DNA from: Candidatus Gastranaerophilales bacterium
Lineage (GTDB): Bacteria > Cyanobacteriota > Vampirovibrionia > Gastranaerophilales > Gastranaerophilaceae
NCBI GenBank assembly: GCA_944326545.1
Contig: CALVEH010000005.1
Coordinates: 78,600 to 142,599, forward strand
Reading direction: 5' to 3'
Length of the DNA: 64,000 nucleotides
Every line of letters begins with the position of its first letter. Position 1 is the first letter of the stretch. The notes under the pieces were generated by a model. That model searched no databases. It was not told the DNA's origin and saw only the letters and a list, made by a program, of their open reading frames with translations. Position numbers and translations under genes: made by a program. Below, one piece after another: positions 43,883 through 53,124 of this stretch.

Positions 43883-44677
43883 TTATATGTTTAATATGTA
43901 TAAATCTTTATCAAGTTTAATTTCGAAGTATGTATTGGCTGGAATAATAAGATCGTTGCCTCTTTTTCCAAGTGCTACAAATGGAGATATTAAAAGGTCT
44001 GCGGCTTGCAAAGCTGCAGCAACTATGAACCACGCAGGTTTTGTAAACGTGCTCATTTCACAAATTTTGTCACTTCCGCAAGGATCTTTTGCTGCATTGT
44101 GTATAATCCCTTGTTCGGCTAAATCTGATAAATTAGCAAGGTAACAAGGTGAACCGGCTAGTGTTCCCATATATACATTTTTGTTATCCATTTTTGAAAT
44201 GGATGCTACTACAGGGTATGTTATTTTATCTACGGTGATTTTTAGCAGTTTTACTTTTGCTGTTGCGCTTTTTCCGGCGAGTCTTGGTTTGCTAGTCTTT
44301 TCTATTACACCGTGTAGAACAATAGTTGACGGTTCTTTGTCATAAGTAAGATATTCGTTTTGCACGGAGGTGAACTTGATTGGAATACCACTTGCGTTAT
44401 TGTTAAGGTTGCTGTCTGATACAACAAGGAATTTTCTGCCTTTTTCTATTTTGATAGTATCAAATTCCATATCCGGCAATATGTTACTTATATTATCTCC
44501 AACTTGTTTATCTCTGGGGGTTCTTCTTTTAACGTCTTCTTCTAGTATATAAGCTTTGTGTGGTGTATTTTCCTCATAAACTTCCAGAGTTGGGTTTACT
44601 ATTTCTTTTGCAAATAATGGAGATATGTTAAAAAATGCATACGACAATATAAGCAGATATGATATTCTACTTCTCAT
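43883..44677 (-). CDS. Hypothetical exported protein
   Basis: 264 residues with a signal peptide (1-24, ending PLFA-KE). Mature protein is mainly beta, contains three cysteines (about 180, 202, 208) and ends ANTYFEIKLDKDLYILNI. The last 50 residues loosely resemble the IPA.T.F.I.L core of TrbI/VirB10-type proteins, but I would not assign it. A hydrophobic segment AWFIVAAALQAADLLISPF sits near 215-235. Alone on its strand; possibly a periplasmic component of an envelope complex. Confidence 0.6.
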   Translation of the reverse strand: MRSRISYLLILSYAFFNISPLFAKEIVNPTLEVYEENTPHKAYILEEDVKRRTPRDKQVGDNISNILPDMEFDTIKIEKGRKFLVVSDSNLNNNASGIPIKFTSVQNEYLTYDKEPSTIVLHGVIEKTSKPRLAGKSATAKVKLLKITVDKITYPVVASISKMDNKNVYMGTLAGSPCYLANLSDLAEQGIIHNAAKDPCGSDKICEMSTFTKPAWFIVAAALQAADLLISPFVALGKRGNDLIIPANTYFEIKLDKDLYILNI

Positions 44678-44961
44678 GTAAGAAACCTCAAAAAATGTCT
44701 AAAATACTGTGTTTTTATTAACCCCTTGTTCGTTGGGATTTATATTCTAGCTTCAAAGATAAATAAATATATCCTTTATTTATTGGATTTACAAAAAATG
44801 ATTTTGTATTTTCGGATATTAGTGTTCTTTTTTTGGTAAATTGTAAAAAATACACTAAATAGCCCGATTAGGTAATGGCTTATTATAAAAAATAAGATAA
44901 TATTTATGATGACTTTTGTGTTTATATGTATTACCAAGAAAATAGCAGCCAGGAGAAATCT
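44678..44961. other. AT-rich intergenic region
   Basis: Divergent spacer between the genes starting at 44677 and 44962. AT-rich with promoter-like A/T runs; a short AAATAAATATATCC/TTTATTTATT inverted stretch near 44770. No open frame of note and no recognised RNA. Confidence 0.3.
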
Positions 44962-45219
44962 ATGCTTGAAAAAAATTGTAATGTTACCGTATCAGATTTT
45001 GCCGTATATCCCAAAACGATTAGTACAAGCTCTGTATCCTCAAAGAAGCATATTGTTGAAGAACTAAAGGATTTATTGAAACTGATTAGTGCTTATGATT
45101 TTTGGGTTAATGATAACATTGTAAAAATGACTATAAAAAGAATAAAAAATAACAATAGACGCTTAAATACTCGCAAAACAAATTATTGTATTTTGTCTGC
45201 ACCGGACTATAAAGACTAG
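44962..45219 (+). CDS. Hypothetical small protein
   Basis: 85 residues from the ATG at 44962, which has CAGGAG six bases before it; the frame extends to 44926. Lys/Asn/Thr-rich, basic, mainly helical in the middle (VEELKDLLKLISAYDF), no signal peptide or membrane span. No family recognised. Confidence rests on the ribosome site and clean frame only. Confidence 0.45.
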   Translation: MLEKNCNVTVSDFAVYPKTISTSSVSSKKHIVEELKDLLKLISAYDFWVNDNIVKMTIKRIKNNNRRLNTRKTNYCILSAPDYKD

Positions 45220-45354
45220 CATTTGTATCAATTTATAAATACATTTTGGAAAAAACGCAATTTTTTCAAAGATTCGGTTTTAGAATAAAACAGATTGGCT
45301 TATGCATACCTAATGCCGGTCGTGATGTGTGAAATATCTTCCGGAATGTAAAAA

Positions 45355-46386
45355 TTGATTTCTAATATTGCAAATACTTACACAAACAGCATCCCTTCAT
45401 TTGGAGCCAAATTAACAGTTTTAGGCGTAAATACTCCTAAGGCTTCTTCTATGCATTCTTCCTCTTATATGAAAAGTAAGGCAGATGAGTATTTGCAAAA
45501 CGGAAACTTTGAGAGAGCTATTGAGTATTATAAAAGTGCACTAAACGCTGATCCTTATAATACCGATATTCATTTGAATTTAGCTAAAACATACGGCTTT
45601 AACGGGCAGTACAAAGAGGCTATTCCTCACTTACAAGAATATCTTAATAAAAAGCCTGAAGACATTGAAAATATCACATTGCTTGGTGAATATTATAAAA
45701 AGTCAGGCATGTTTGCTAAAGCCATAGAATGTTTTAACAGGGCTTTGTGCATAGAGCCAAATTATGACTATGCAAAAAGGAACCTTCTTGATACTCAAAA
45801 TTTGAAATTGGCGTGTATAAATCCTCAAAAAGCCAGACAAGAACGTTATGATACAGCAATAAAAAATCTTACAGAAGCAGTAAAAATAGCTAAAGGCTTT
45901 TTCCCTAAGGGGTATATGGATGATATGAAAGACATGACTGTTTCTTTTGATAAAACATCCAAAATGGGTGGGCGTACCAATATTGCACAGTATGAACATG
46001 GAAAAAGAAAAATATCTGTTACGGATGAGTACACGTATGCTGATCCTAAATTAACCGGTGCTTATCTTATACATGAATTTGTTCATGGAAAAGATAATGA
46101 CCCATATACATCTGTTAGAGAAGAGCAAGATGCATACAGGATTCAAGCTCAGTATTGGACAAATAATGTTTTTGATGTCTACGATCCGGAGATGGATTAT
46201 GTTTCTGATTTGTATAAGCAGTCTGCAGAAGCTCTGGATGCTAGGGTTGCTGAGATATACAGATTAAGAGACCCTGGTATACCGGATGTTTCTTATAATC
46301 ATCCTCCATCTACTAAAAAAGCATCAGCATTTTCTTTATCTAAAGCTGCAAGCAAGCCTATAAAAGCCTATGACATAATATGTTGA
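45355..46386 (+). CDS. TPR protein with HEFVH zincin-like domain
   Basis: 343 residues. N-terminal region with PSFGA (14-18), then TPR units (about 35-150) and a C-terminal domain with H240-E-F-V-H244 (AYLIHEFVHGKDND), the HExxH zinc-protease signature, and E256/E257 downstream as possible third ligand. Start is the TTG at 45355, with no strong Shine-Dalgarno; it keeps the PSFGA motif in frame, whereas the first ATG (45451) would lose it. No signal peptide. A cytoplasmic or secreted metallopeptidase on a TPR scaffold is inferred. Confidence 0.6.
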   Translation: MISNIANTYTNSIPSFGAKLTVLGVNTPKASSMHSSSYMKSKADEYLQNGNFERAIEYYKSALNADPYNTDIHLNLAKTYGFNGQYKEAIPHLQEYLNKKPEDIENITLLGEYYKKSGMFAKAIECFNRALCIEPNYDYAKRNLLDTQNLKLACINPQKARQERYDTAIKNLTEAVKIAKGFFPKGYMDDMKDMTVSFDKTSKMGGRTNIAQYEHGKRKISVTDEYTYADPKLTGAYLIHEFVHGKDNDPYTSVREEQDAYRIQAQYWTNNVFDVYDPEMDYVSDLYKQSAEALDARVAEIYRLRDPGIPDVSYNHPPSTKKASAFSLSKAASKPIKAYDIIC

Positions 46387-46505
46387 TAGAAATGTTTAAA
46401 AATGTAAATAAGTGTAACAAAATCACTAATTATTGTATTATGTTCGTGCAAAAATAATTCTTGAGAATACTTATATCACCGAAACGAATTTTGAAATAGA
46501 TTAGT

Positions 46506-48275
46506 ATGAGACTTGACCCCTCGATATACAATAAATATTTAATTAATAAAACATCAGCAGCACGTTCGTTTGTGACAAAGCTAAATAAAGACGGAGCAAT
46601 ATTGCCTGTTGTTTTGCTGGAAGCAACTGTTACAGGTGGAAGAACTTATCAGGCATACAAAAGAGATGGCTTTGTTGAAGCTAGAGAACGTGTAACAGAA
46701 GAGTCTTTAGGGGCTATTTTCTGGTTGTTTGGTGCAACTATGGCAGCTGCTTTGTTTGATAAAATTGGACAGAAGTTTTTGAAGATTCCTAAAAATATGC
46801 CTGATGTTGGTCGTGACAAAATCAGAGGTCCTTTCAACAACTTTGTCAATAAAGTCGCTTCTGTTTTGAATTTGTCAGCTGCACAAAAAGATGCGGTTAA
46901 AACTAATTTGGCTAGATTTTCTGTTGGTAAAACAGCAGCAAGTCTTATTACCGCGTGTCTTTTTATTGGTTATGTCGTTCCAAAATTGAATCAGGCTATT
47001 ACAAAACATCTCTTTGGTAAAATGAGTCAAAAAGATCCTAACCATGAAAAAGCGCCTGATCCTAGAACAAACAAACTCACTCTTAAGGATGCTAGAGCAA
47101 TTTTCTCTGCTAAAGGTATTTCAATAAATGCTGTTGAAAACTTTAAGGCAAGAAATGCGTTTATGCATAATTTGACAGGACAATTCAAAAAAGATACTCC
47201 ATCATTCGGTTCGAGCGCTGACTCTATGTTAAGAATCGTCCAAAACTTCCAAACAAATGATGTATGGAAACTTCTTGGTACTGATGTTGGTACTGTTACA
47301 GGTAGAACTGCAAACGCAAGAAATAAAGACGAACGTATAGAAATCTTATTTAGAGATGTTTCCTCTATTTATTTCTATTGCTTCTCTATGCCTGCAATAG
47401 TTGCATTTATGAATAAAAAAGATACATTTAAAGGGCTAAATACAAAACTTAATCCAATGAGTGCTATGGAAGTTCATAACCACATGGTAAAAAGAATGGC
47501 TGAGTCCGGCTTTGATAAAATGCAACCGGAAAGCTTTAAAAATATGATGTTAGGTAATGAACTTAATGATGTAGAAAGTGATTTATTGAAAAAGGCATTC
47601 CCAAATCAAAAACCTGCATCAACTAAAAAAGTATTCTTTGGTTTGTTTGATAAAAAAGTTCCGGCTGTATATGATTCAACAACTTTAGAAAATTTTGAAA
47701 AAATAGTTGACGACTATATTAAAGATCCTCAAAGAGCAGAAAATATAAAAGTAAATGCACGCGCAATGTCTAAATTGCAGCCTCTTAAAGAAGGTGTTGC
47801 TATGATAACTGCTACACAAGCAGAAGATGCAATGAGAGGTGGCGAAGTTAGAACTCCTGCATTTATGCAAAAAGTTTTAAATCACGCATTTGAAGACTTT
47901 ATTGTAAAACCGGAAAATTACGATGAAGCAGGAAATGTCATCAAAAAAGGTGCTAAAAAATTAACAAATCCATTGACTGACAGTTACAGATATATTTCTC
48001 AAAGTCAAATTGAAGGTACTCGTAAACAAGTAATTGATTATGTTAAAGCAATCGTTGAGGAAGCTAAATCAAAAGGCAAAAATGTTGACTTTGAGTTGAT
48101 GACAAAAATGAATAAACGCAATATGACTAAGAGTGGTTTGTTCATGGGCTTGGCTATGGGTGTTTCATCTCTGTTCTTGTCAACAATAATTCCTAAAATT
48201 CAGTATTATATTACATATTTAAGAACTGGTAAAAATTCATTCCCGGGTACAGAAAGTTTGACTCAGAACAAATAA
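46506..48275 (+). CDS. Hypothetical membrane-associated lineage protein
   Basis: 589 residues, no recognised family. Hydrophobic segments at about 66-83, 143-160 and 553-575, and a SFG motif inside KKDTPSFGSSADS (232-236). A long charged Lys/Asn/Met-rich middle. Not a typical transporter. The ATG has only a weak ribosome site. Followed closely by another orphan gene. Function unknown. Confidence 0.6.
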   Translation: MRLDPSIYNKYLINKTSAARSFVTKLNKDGAILPVVLLEATVTGGRTYQAYKRDGFVEARERVTEESLGAIFWLFGATMAAALFDKIGQKFLKIPKNMPDVGRDKIRGPFNNFVNKVASVLNLSAAQKDAVKTNLARFSVGKTAASLITACLFIGYVVPKLNQAITKHLFGKMSQKDPNHEKAPDPRTNKLTLKDARAIFSAKGISINAVENFKARNAFMHNLTGQFKKDTPSFGSSADSMLRIVQNFQTNDVWKLLGTDVGTVTGRTANARNKDERIEILFRDVSSIYFYCFSMPAIVAFMNKKDTFKGLNTKLNPMSAMEVHNHMVKRMAESGFDKMQPESFKNMMLGNELNDVESDLLKKAFPNQKPASTKKVFFGLFDKKVPAVYDSTTLENFEKIVDDYIKDPQRAENIKVNARAMSKLQPLKEGVAMITATQAEDAMRGGEVRTPAFMQKVLNHAFEDFIVKPENYDEAGNVIKKGAKKLTNPLTDSYRYISQSQIEGTRKQVIDYVKAIVEEAKSKGKNVDFELMTKMNKRNMTKSGLFMGLAMGVSSLFLSTIIPKIQYYITYLRTGKNSFPGTESLTQNK

Positions 48276-48406
48276 TTTTTTTGTAAACTATTGTTACAAT
48301 TGTGAGAACTTTGCTAAAGTTTTGGGCTGAAAATGACGACATACATACTGAAAGGTCTAACAGGCTTATTCAGGGAAAGTTATTTAGCAAATGATAAGGA
48401 GTCACA

Positions 48407-50116
48407 ATGGTACAGGGAATTGGTCCAACTGGTGGAGATAATGGTTCAATCTCAGGAATGTATGAATATCAAGCCTTATATGCCCAGTATGAGCAATACA
48501 ATAAAAATAACAAAGGCTCAGAGTTGACTTTTGAATCTTGGCTTGCTATGACCGGAAAATTAGGCTGGTTTAATAGATGGACAGAAAATTATATTGAATC
48601 TGGCGGTCAAAACTGTACAAATGGTGATGGTGTTGCGGGTAATACTATAGCTGCCGGCAGACACGTTAACGGGAATAATAGTGCTATTTTTCAGGGTGCT
48701 GATGAAGAAACTTATTATCAATTCGATTATGATACAGGAGAATATAGGGTTTTACACGGCAATGAAGAAATTGCTGCTGCATTGGGGCTCCCAGAAGGTG
48801 CTACTATTGATATGATTGAGTTTGGCACTTTTTCCGCTCAAATTACAGATATAACATTTGGCGATCTTGATGATGGTCAAGATACAAGTATTTACCGTGT
48901 AAATGGTAATTATGCCGGAGTTACAATGGTAGACCAAGAATTCGATATTCATTATATACTTAATGCTTTGTTAATGGATCCAACAGATCCTCAATACAAA
49001 ATTGCAAAAGAAGTATTTGACAAATTGTGTGCAAATACAAATCAATGGCTTCCACAGTCTGATTTAGATATGTTGAATGAGGTTGCTGCGCAATATGGTA
49101 CAGAGTCTGCTGAATATAAGGCAGTTTTAAAAGATGTATTGTTGTCTAATTTAGATCAAGCAAACGAATGGGTTGAAGATCATACTCATGTTGCTCATAA
49201 TCAAGCATCTCTAGAAGAACTAGGTACATCTGGAGCAGATGGCTCTGAAGGGACTGATGGTACTGGCTCTTCAGAAGATGGTTCTCAAACGAATAAAGTA
49301 CCTGAATATGACAAAAGTTCGGTTTTAGATGCTGCCGGCATATTGTCTGATTATACAAATAATACAATCTGGAAAAGCGAAAAAGTTAACAGATCTGATA
49401 AAACTCAAGAAGAATGCCGTAATCAAGCACTAGCAAAAAGTTCTGCCTACGCGGAAAGCGTATTGAATAATGTTATTAGTTCTTTGACATCACAACTAGG
49501 TGATCAATGTACTCCTGAAATTCAGCAGTATATGTCCAAAGCTAAACAATTAACATTAGAAGATGATAGTTGGCAAAGTACTGAATGGCATAAAGCTGTG
49601 TTAAATAAAAACAAAGGTTTTACTTCTAATTGCGAAGTTCGAACATTGATTGATAAATTCTTTAATGAATTTAATACTCTATGTGCCAATGGTGGCAAAT
49701 CAACAGAAGAAGTAGCTGCCGAAGAACAAGCTAAACAAGAACAAGCTGCAAAAGAAGAAGCTGTATTTAAAGAACTTTATTCTATGGATATTGGTTCAAT
49801 GGCAAAAGATGCCGGTGTTGACAAGGATGCACAGGTTGTTAATCCCAGCTCTGCTTCAGAAATTCAGGCAAAAGCCGAGTCAGATATCTTACAGCCTTTG
49901 ATGAATAAAATAAAAGCTCAATTATCAGGCAAAGGGTTATCTGATGCTGATATTGACTCAGTATTGCAACAGTGCGCTTCCTATGCTTTGTCTTATTGCA
50001 CAGAATGGGCATCTACTTCTAACAATTACGTTTACACAATAGACGCTGACAAGCTTATTGATAAGTTTGAAGAAGCAGTGAAAGAAATTGTTAAAAACAA
50101 AGGATATGCCGTATAG
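48407..50116 (+). CDS. Large acidic orphan protein without signal peptide
   Basis: 569 residues, acidic, Gly/Asn/Gln/Ser-rich, starting MVQGIGPTGGDNGSISGMYE; AAGGAG ten bases upstream sets the start. Residues about 270-300 are a Gly/Ser/Asp linker (EELGTSGADGSEGTDGTGSS). The C-terminal half is helical with Gln/Ala/Glu-rich coiled coils. No Sec signal or membrane segment. The two small proteins that follow (50197, 50508) read the same way. Confidence 0.6.
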   Translation: MVQGIGPTGGDNGSISGMYEYQALYAQYEQYNKNNKGSELTFESWLAMTGKLGWFNRWTENYIESGGQNCTNGDGVAGNTIAAGRHVNGNNSAIFQGADEETYYQFDYDTGEYRVLHGNEEIAAALGLPEGATIDMIEFGTFSAQITDITFGDLDDGQDTSIYRVNGNYAGVTMVDQEFDIHYILNALLMDPTDPQYKIAKEVFDKLCANTNQWLPQSDLDMLNEVAAQYGTESAEYKAVLKDVLLSNLDQANEWVEDHTHVAHNQASLEELGTSGADGSEGTDGTGSSEDGSQTNKVPEYDKSSVLDAAGILSDYTNNTIWKSEKVNRSDKTQEECRNQALAKSSAYAESVLNNVISSLTSQLGDQCTPEIQQYMSKAKQLTLEDDSWQSTEWHKAVLNKNKGFTSNCEVRTLIDKFFNEFNTLCANGGKSTEEVAAEEQAKQEQAAKEEAVFKELYSMDIGSMAKDAGVDKDAQVVNPSSASEIQAKAESDILQPLMNKIKAQLSGKGLSDADIDSVLQQCASYALSYCTEWASTSNNYVYTIDADKLIDKFEEAVKEIVKNKGYAV

Positions 50117-50196
50117 CAAAAATACAACGTTCGTATAGTTCAAATTTTGGTATAGGGTGTTATATTGATAATATATCCCCATTGAAAGGAACGAAT

Positions 50197-50400
50197 ATGT
50201 CAGATGCTATGAGTGCGATAAACTCTCAAATGGCTTCGCAAACAGCTAGTTTGCAGATGGCTTGCAAGGCTTTGAGCATGCAAAAGCAGCAAGGTGCCAT
50301 AGCGCTGCAGTTGTTACAAGGTGCGATGCAGATGATGCCTCAAGATCCGTCCACAATTACAGCGGCACAGTTGCAGTCGCCAATTGATATAAGAGTTTAG
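50197..50400 (+). CDS. YjfB-like small putative motility protein
   Basis: 67 residues from the ATG with AAAGGA seven bases upstream. Ala/Gln/Met/Ser-rich helical peptide MSDAMSAINSQMASQTASLQ... resembling the YjfB putative-motility family, which is small and of unknown mechanism. I would treat the name as tentative. No flagellar genes are in the window. Confidence 0.5.
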   Translation: MSDAMSAINSQMASQTASLQMACKALSMQKQQGAIALQLLQGAMQMMPQDPSTITAAQLQSPIDIRV

Positions 50401-50401
50401 A

Positions 50402-50432
50402 AAAAAGCTGTTCTGGTAAAGGACAGCTTTTT
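50402..50432 (+). terminator. Intrinsic terminator
   Basis: AAAAAGCTGT / ACAGCTTTTT perfect stem after the 67-residue gene, ending in T5. Confidence 0.8.
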
Positions 50433-50507
50433 CGTTTAACAGAATGATTTATTATTTCTGTGCAGATATATAATTGTCTTGTTATTTTACAGAAAGAAAG
50501 TGTGTAT

Positions 50508-50819
50508 ATGATTAGTTTAAATTCTATTTCTGAAGATTCTTCGGCATCTGCTAGCATGAGCAGCTGGATTGCAAAACTTCAAGAAGGTAAAAAAAGTACT
50601 CAACAATTGCAGATGGATATGCTTGATAGTGCTATTGAACAAATAAATAAGCTTCAAGAAGCAGCGTTGGAAAAAGCAGAAGAAAAAAGAGAAGAAGAAC
50701 TCAAAGAAAACCAAAAAAATGAAAATGCAGTTGAAGTTTCTGTTTCTTCCGTAAGCGTATCATCTACATCAGATGTTGCAGAGGTTGAACAGACATCATC
50801 TGTTGAAGTAGAAGCATAG
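50508..50819 (+). CDS. Hypothetical small acidic coiled-coil protein
   Basis: 103 residues from the ATG at 50508 (GAAAG upstream); the frame extends to 50460. Starts MISLNSISEDSSASASMSSW and has a strong Glu/Lys/Gln helical region (about 20-70) followed by a Ser/Val/Glu tail. No signal peptide. Family not recognised. Confidence 0.5.
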   Translation: MISLNSISEDSSASASMSSWIAKLQEGKKSTQQLQMDMLDSAIEQINKLQEAALEKAEEKREEELKENQKNENAVEVSVSSVSVSSTSDVAEVEQTSSVEVEA

Positions 50820-50824
50820 TTTTT

Positions 50825-50883
50825 AAAATCCCTTCTTAAACATTGACAATCGTTGTACAATTATATAAAAGAAGGGATTTTTT
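50825..50883. promoter_or_regulatory. Promoter nested in a terminator-like hairpin before udg
   Basis: A 13-base perfect inverted repeat (50825-50837 and 50869-50881, AAAATCCCTTCTT / AAGAAGGGATTTT) ends in a T-run. Its loop holds TTGACA (50843-50848) and TATAAA (50864-50869). The right arm carries the AAGGGA Shine-Dalgarno for the TTG start at 50885. Read-through RNA from upstream would fold and end or hide the ribosome site, whereas RNA begun inside the loop lacks the left arm. Confidence 0.55.
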
Positions 50884-50884
50884 G

Positions 50885-51478
50885 TTGGAAAATATTGTTG
50901 AAATAAAAAAGATTTTGGACGAAACGGAAGAAAAATGCCGAAATTGCCATAAATGTCCTTTAGGCAAATCGAGAACAAAAACAGTTTTTTCTTCCGGAAT
51001 ACCCAATAATAAGCTTATGTTAATAGGCGAAGCTCCAGGCTATTGGGAAGATCAAAAAGGTGAACCGTTTGTAGGAAAAGCCGGGCAACTGCTTGATAAG
51101 ATATTTGCATCAGTTGGTCTGTCTCGTCAAAATGATGTTTATATTTGTAATACCTTAAAATGTCGTCCGCCTGACAACAGAAACCCACTGCCGGAGGAAA
51201 AGGCTGCTTGCAGAGAATATCTGGATGTGCAGGTGGATTTATTAAAACCACGCATAATTCTTTTATGCGGGAATATTGCTGTTCAATCATTTATTGAGAA
51301 TGCACGCGGCATAACTAAAATTCGTGGTCAATGGTTTGATGGGCCTTATGGTGCCAAGATGATGCCTATTTTTCATCCTTCCTATCTTTTAAGGAATGAT
51401 TCAAGAGAAAAAGGTAGCCCTAAATGGCTTATGTGGCAAGATATCCAGGAGATTAAAAGAGTTTATGACTCTTTATGA
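50885..51478 (+). CDS. Uracil-DNA glycosylase, family 4 (iron-sulfur)
   Basis: 197 residues from the TTG start with AAGAAGGGA before it; the frame reaches 50843. Iron-sulfur cysteines: CRNCHKC near the N terminus, CNTLKCRPP and AACREYL. Catalytic pattern GEAPGYWEDQKGEPFVGKAGQLLD and the later HPSYLLR. Removes uracil from DNA. A type-4 enzyme rather than family 1. The 3' end overlaps the convergent polysaccharide gene by 26 bases. Confidence 0.92.
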   Translation: MENIVEIKKILDETEEKCRNCHKCPLGKSRTKTVFSSGIPNNKLMLIGEAPGYWEDQKGEPFVGKAGQLLDKIFASVGLSRQNDVYICNTLKCRPPDNRNPLPEEKAACREYLDVQVDLLKPRIILLCGNIAVQSFIENARGITKIRGQWFDGPYGAKMMPIFHPSYLLRNDSREKGSPKWLMWQDIQEIKRVYDSL

Positions 51479-52316
51479 TTTTGTTTTTAAATTCAATATT
51501 TTGGGCTCTAAATGTATCTAGTATACCCAAATTTGTTGGTGCTTTTGATATTGCATTTTCTATGTCGTTTATGTTTTCACAAAGAGTGTAGTTGATAGGA
51601 AGTTGTTTGAATTTGTCAGATACACCTTGTTGATTTTTATCATTTATCCAAGGCAATATCACAATTTTTTTGTTTAATAGAGCGCCCCAGTAAGCTCCAT
51701 GATATGAATTTGTTATTATTGTGTTACCTTGTGACAAAAAGTTTATTACATCTTCAAAAGATAAATTACTTCTGTTAGTTCTGATTTCATATTTGTTTTT
51801 TAAAGACATATAATTTTTGCTGTAGTCTTCATGAAGATAAACAACTGCTTCATATTTGCTTGTGGTTTCTTTATATTTATCAAATACATTAGACATACAG
51901 CTTGGACAAGGGATAAATGTGTATTTAGTGTTTTGGTTTCTTATTCCACACAAATATGCATTTTCTAAAAAATCTAGAGAAATTAGATTTTCCCCAATTT
52001 TATTGTCTGTTCCTACTCCCCAATAAATTATTCGATTGTTTTTTGAGAGTTTATCTAATATTTCTAATTTGCTTCTGAAAAATTCTTGTAATAAACCTCC
52101 ACCTCCCACTATTATTGTTTTGTTTTTAACTTTAATATTTTGTAGACTCAAAATATCTATAGATTTGCAATTGAGAAATTCTTTAAAATACAGTGCAGGA
52201 CAACAATTTAAATCCCCAATATTTTTTGTGTTTTTTCTGTACACAAAAATAATTTTATTATTTTTTAGTATTAATGAGCTTTTTATACTATCTATAAAAT
52301 GTTTAAATTTTTTCAT
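51453..52316 (-). CDS. Polysaccharide pyruvyl transferase-family protein
   Basis: 287 residues. PS_pyruv_trans pattern: IFVYRKNTKNIGDLNCCPALYF, IIVGGGGLLQEFFRSKL and ITNSYHGAYWGALLNKK. Such enzymes add pyruvate ketals to surface sugars, or act as divergent glycan transferases. Third gene of a minus-strand cassette; it overlaps the previous gene by 14 bases. Confidence 0.85.
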   Translation of the reverse strand: MKKFKHFIDSIKSSLILKNNKIIFVYRKNTKNIGDLNCCPALYFKEFLNCKSIDILSLQNIKVKNKTIIVGGGGLLQEFFRSKLEILDKLSKNNRIIYWGVGTDNKIGENLISLDFLENAYLCGIRNQNTKYTFIPCPSCMSNVFDKYKETTSKYEAVVYLHEDYSKNYMSLKNKYEIRTNRSNLSFEDVINFLSQGNTIITNSYHGAYWGALLNKKIVILPWINDKNQQGVSDKFKQLPINYTLCENINDIENAISKAPTNLGILDTFRAQNIEFKNKIIKSHKLF

Positions 52317-53115
52317 TTTTGTTCCTTTTTATTAATCCCAACATATTTTTAGAATTGATTTGTAATTTTAAGATAAATTTTTCATTACCAATGAGAGGTA
52401 TTATATTGGGATTTTTGTTTTTTCTTAGTTTGAATAAAATTATACTATATTTATTAAATATGTTTATTAAGTGTTTTCTTTTATAGCTATCAACCCACGA
52501 ACCATCAAAGTGATGTATGGCAAAGTTTTCTGATATATGTTTTTCTTTTTTGCAAAAATAGTAATAAGGGTATATCACAGAGTTTTCAAGTAAATTTACC
52601 TTTGTTTCTCCTGAATTTGAATTTTGCAGTCCAAAATTTTCCTGAAAATATTCTGATATGATTTTTGTGTTAGGTGTCATATCAAACCCTTCAGCAGTAA
52701 CAAAATCTTTGTCTTCATAATAATCTAATAGGTTTTTAATTATTGTGCTATACTTTTGGGCACCCATTAGCGATGTTGCACAAGAGATACTGTTTTCATA
52801 TTCCTCAAACCCTGTAAAAAAATCGTGTATTAGAAATTTATCAATATTTTGTGTGATTTCTACATCTGTGTCCAAGTATATTCCACCATAGTTATAAAGA
52901 GCATATAGCCTCAAATAATCAGAAACAAATGCCCATTTTCTATTTTCGAATGCTTGTTTTGCAAATCTATTATTTGTTTTTCCAAATTTTTCGTTATCCC
53001 ATTCCATAATCATGTAGTCAGGGCAATGTTTTTTCCAACTTTCTATGTATGATTTAACGGATTCTGGTTTCTCTTTATCTCCGACCCATACATAATGTAG
53101 AATTTTGGGTATCAT
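52303..53115 (-). CDS. GT32-type sugar transferase (DxD)
   Basis: 270 residues. Gly_transf_sug pattern IPKILHYVWVGDKE, FAFVSDYLRLYALYNYGGIYLDTDVEI with D82/D84 as the metal-binding DxD. Hexosyltransferase on capsule or O-antigen, in the cytoplasm. Second gene of the cassette, nine bases after the GT2 gene. Confidence 0.88.
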   Translation of the reverse strand: MIPKILHYVWVGDKEKPESVKSYIESWKKHCPDYMIMEWDNEKFGKTNNRFAKQAFENRKWAFVSDYLRLYALYNYGGIYLDTDVEITQNIDKFLIHDFFTGFEEYENSISCATSLMGAQKYSTIIKNLLDYYEDKDFVTAEGFDMTPNTKIISEYFQENFGLQNSNSGETKVNLLENSVIYPYYYFCKKEKHISENFAIHHFDGSWVDSYKRKHLINIFNKYSIILFKLRKNKNPNIIPLIGNEKFILKLQINSKNMLGLIKRNKNEKI

Positions 53116-53124
53116 TTTAAGCTC

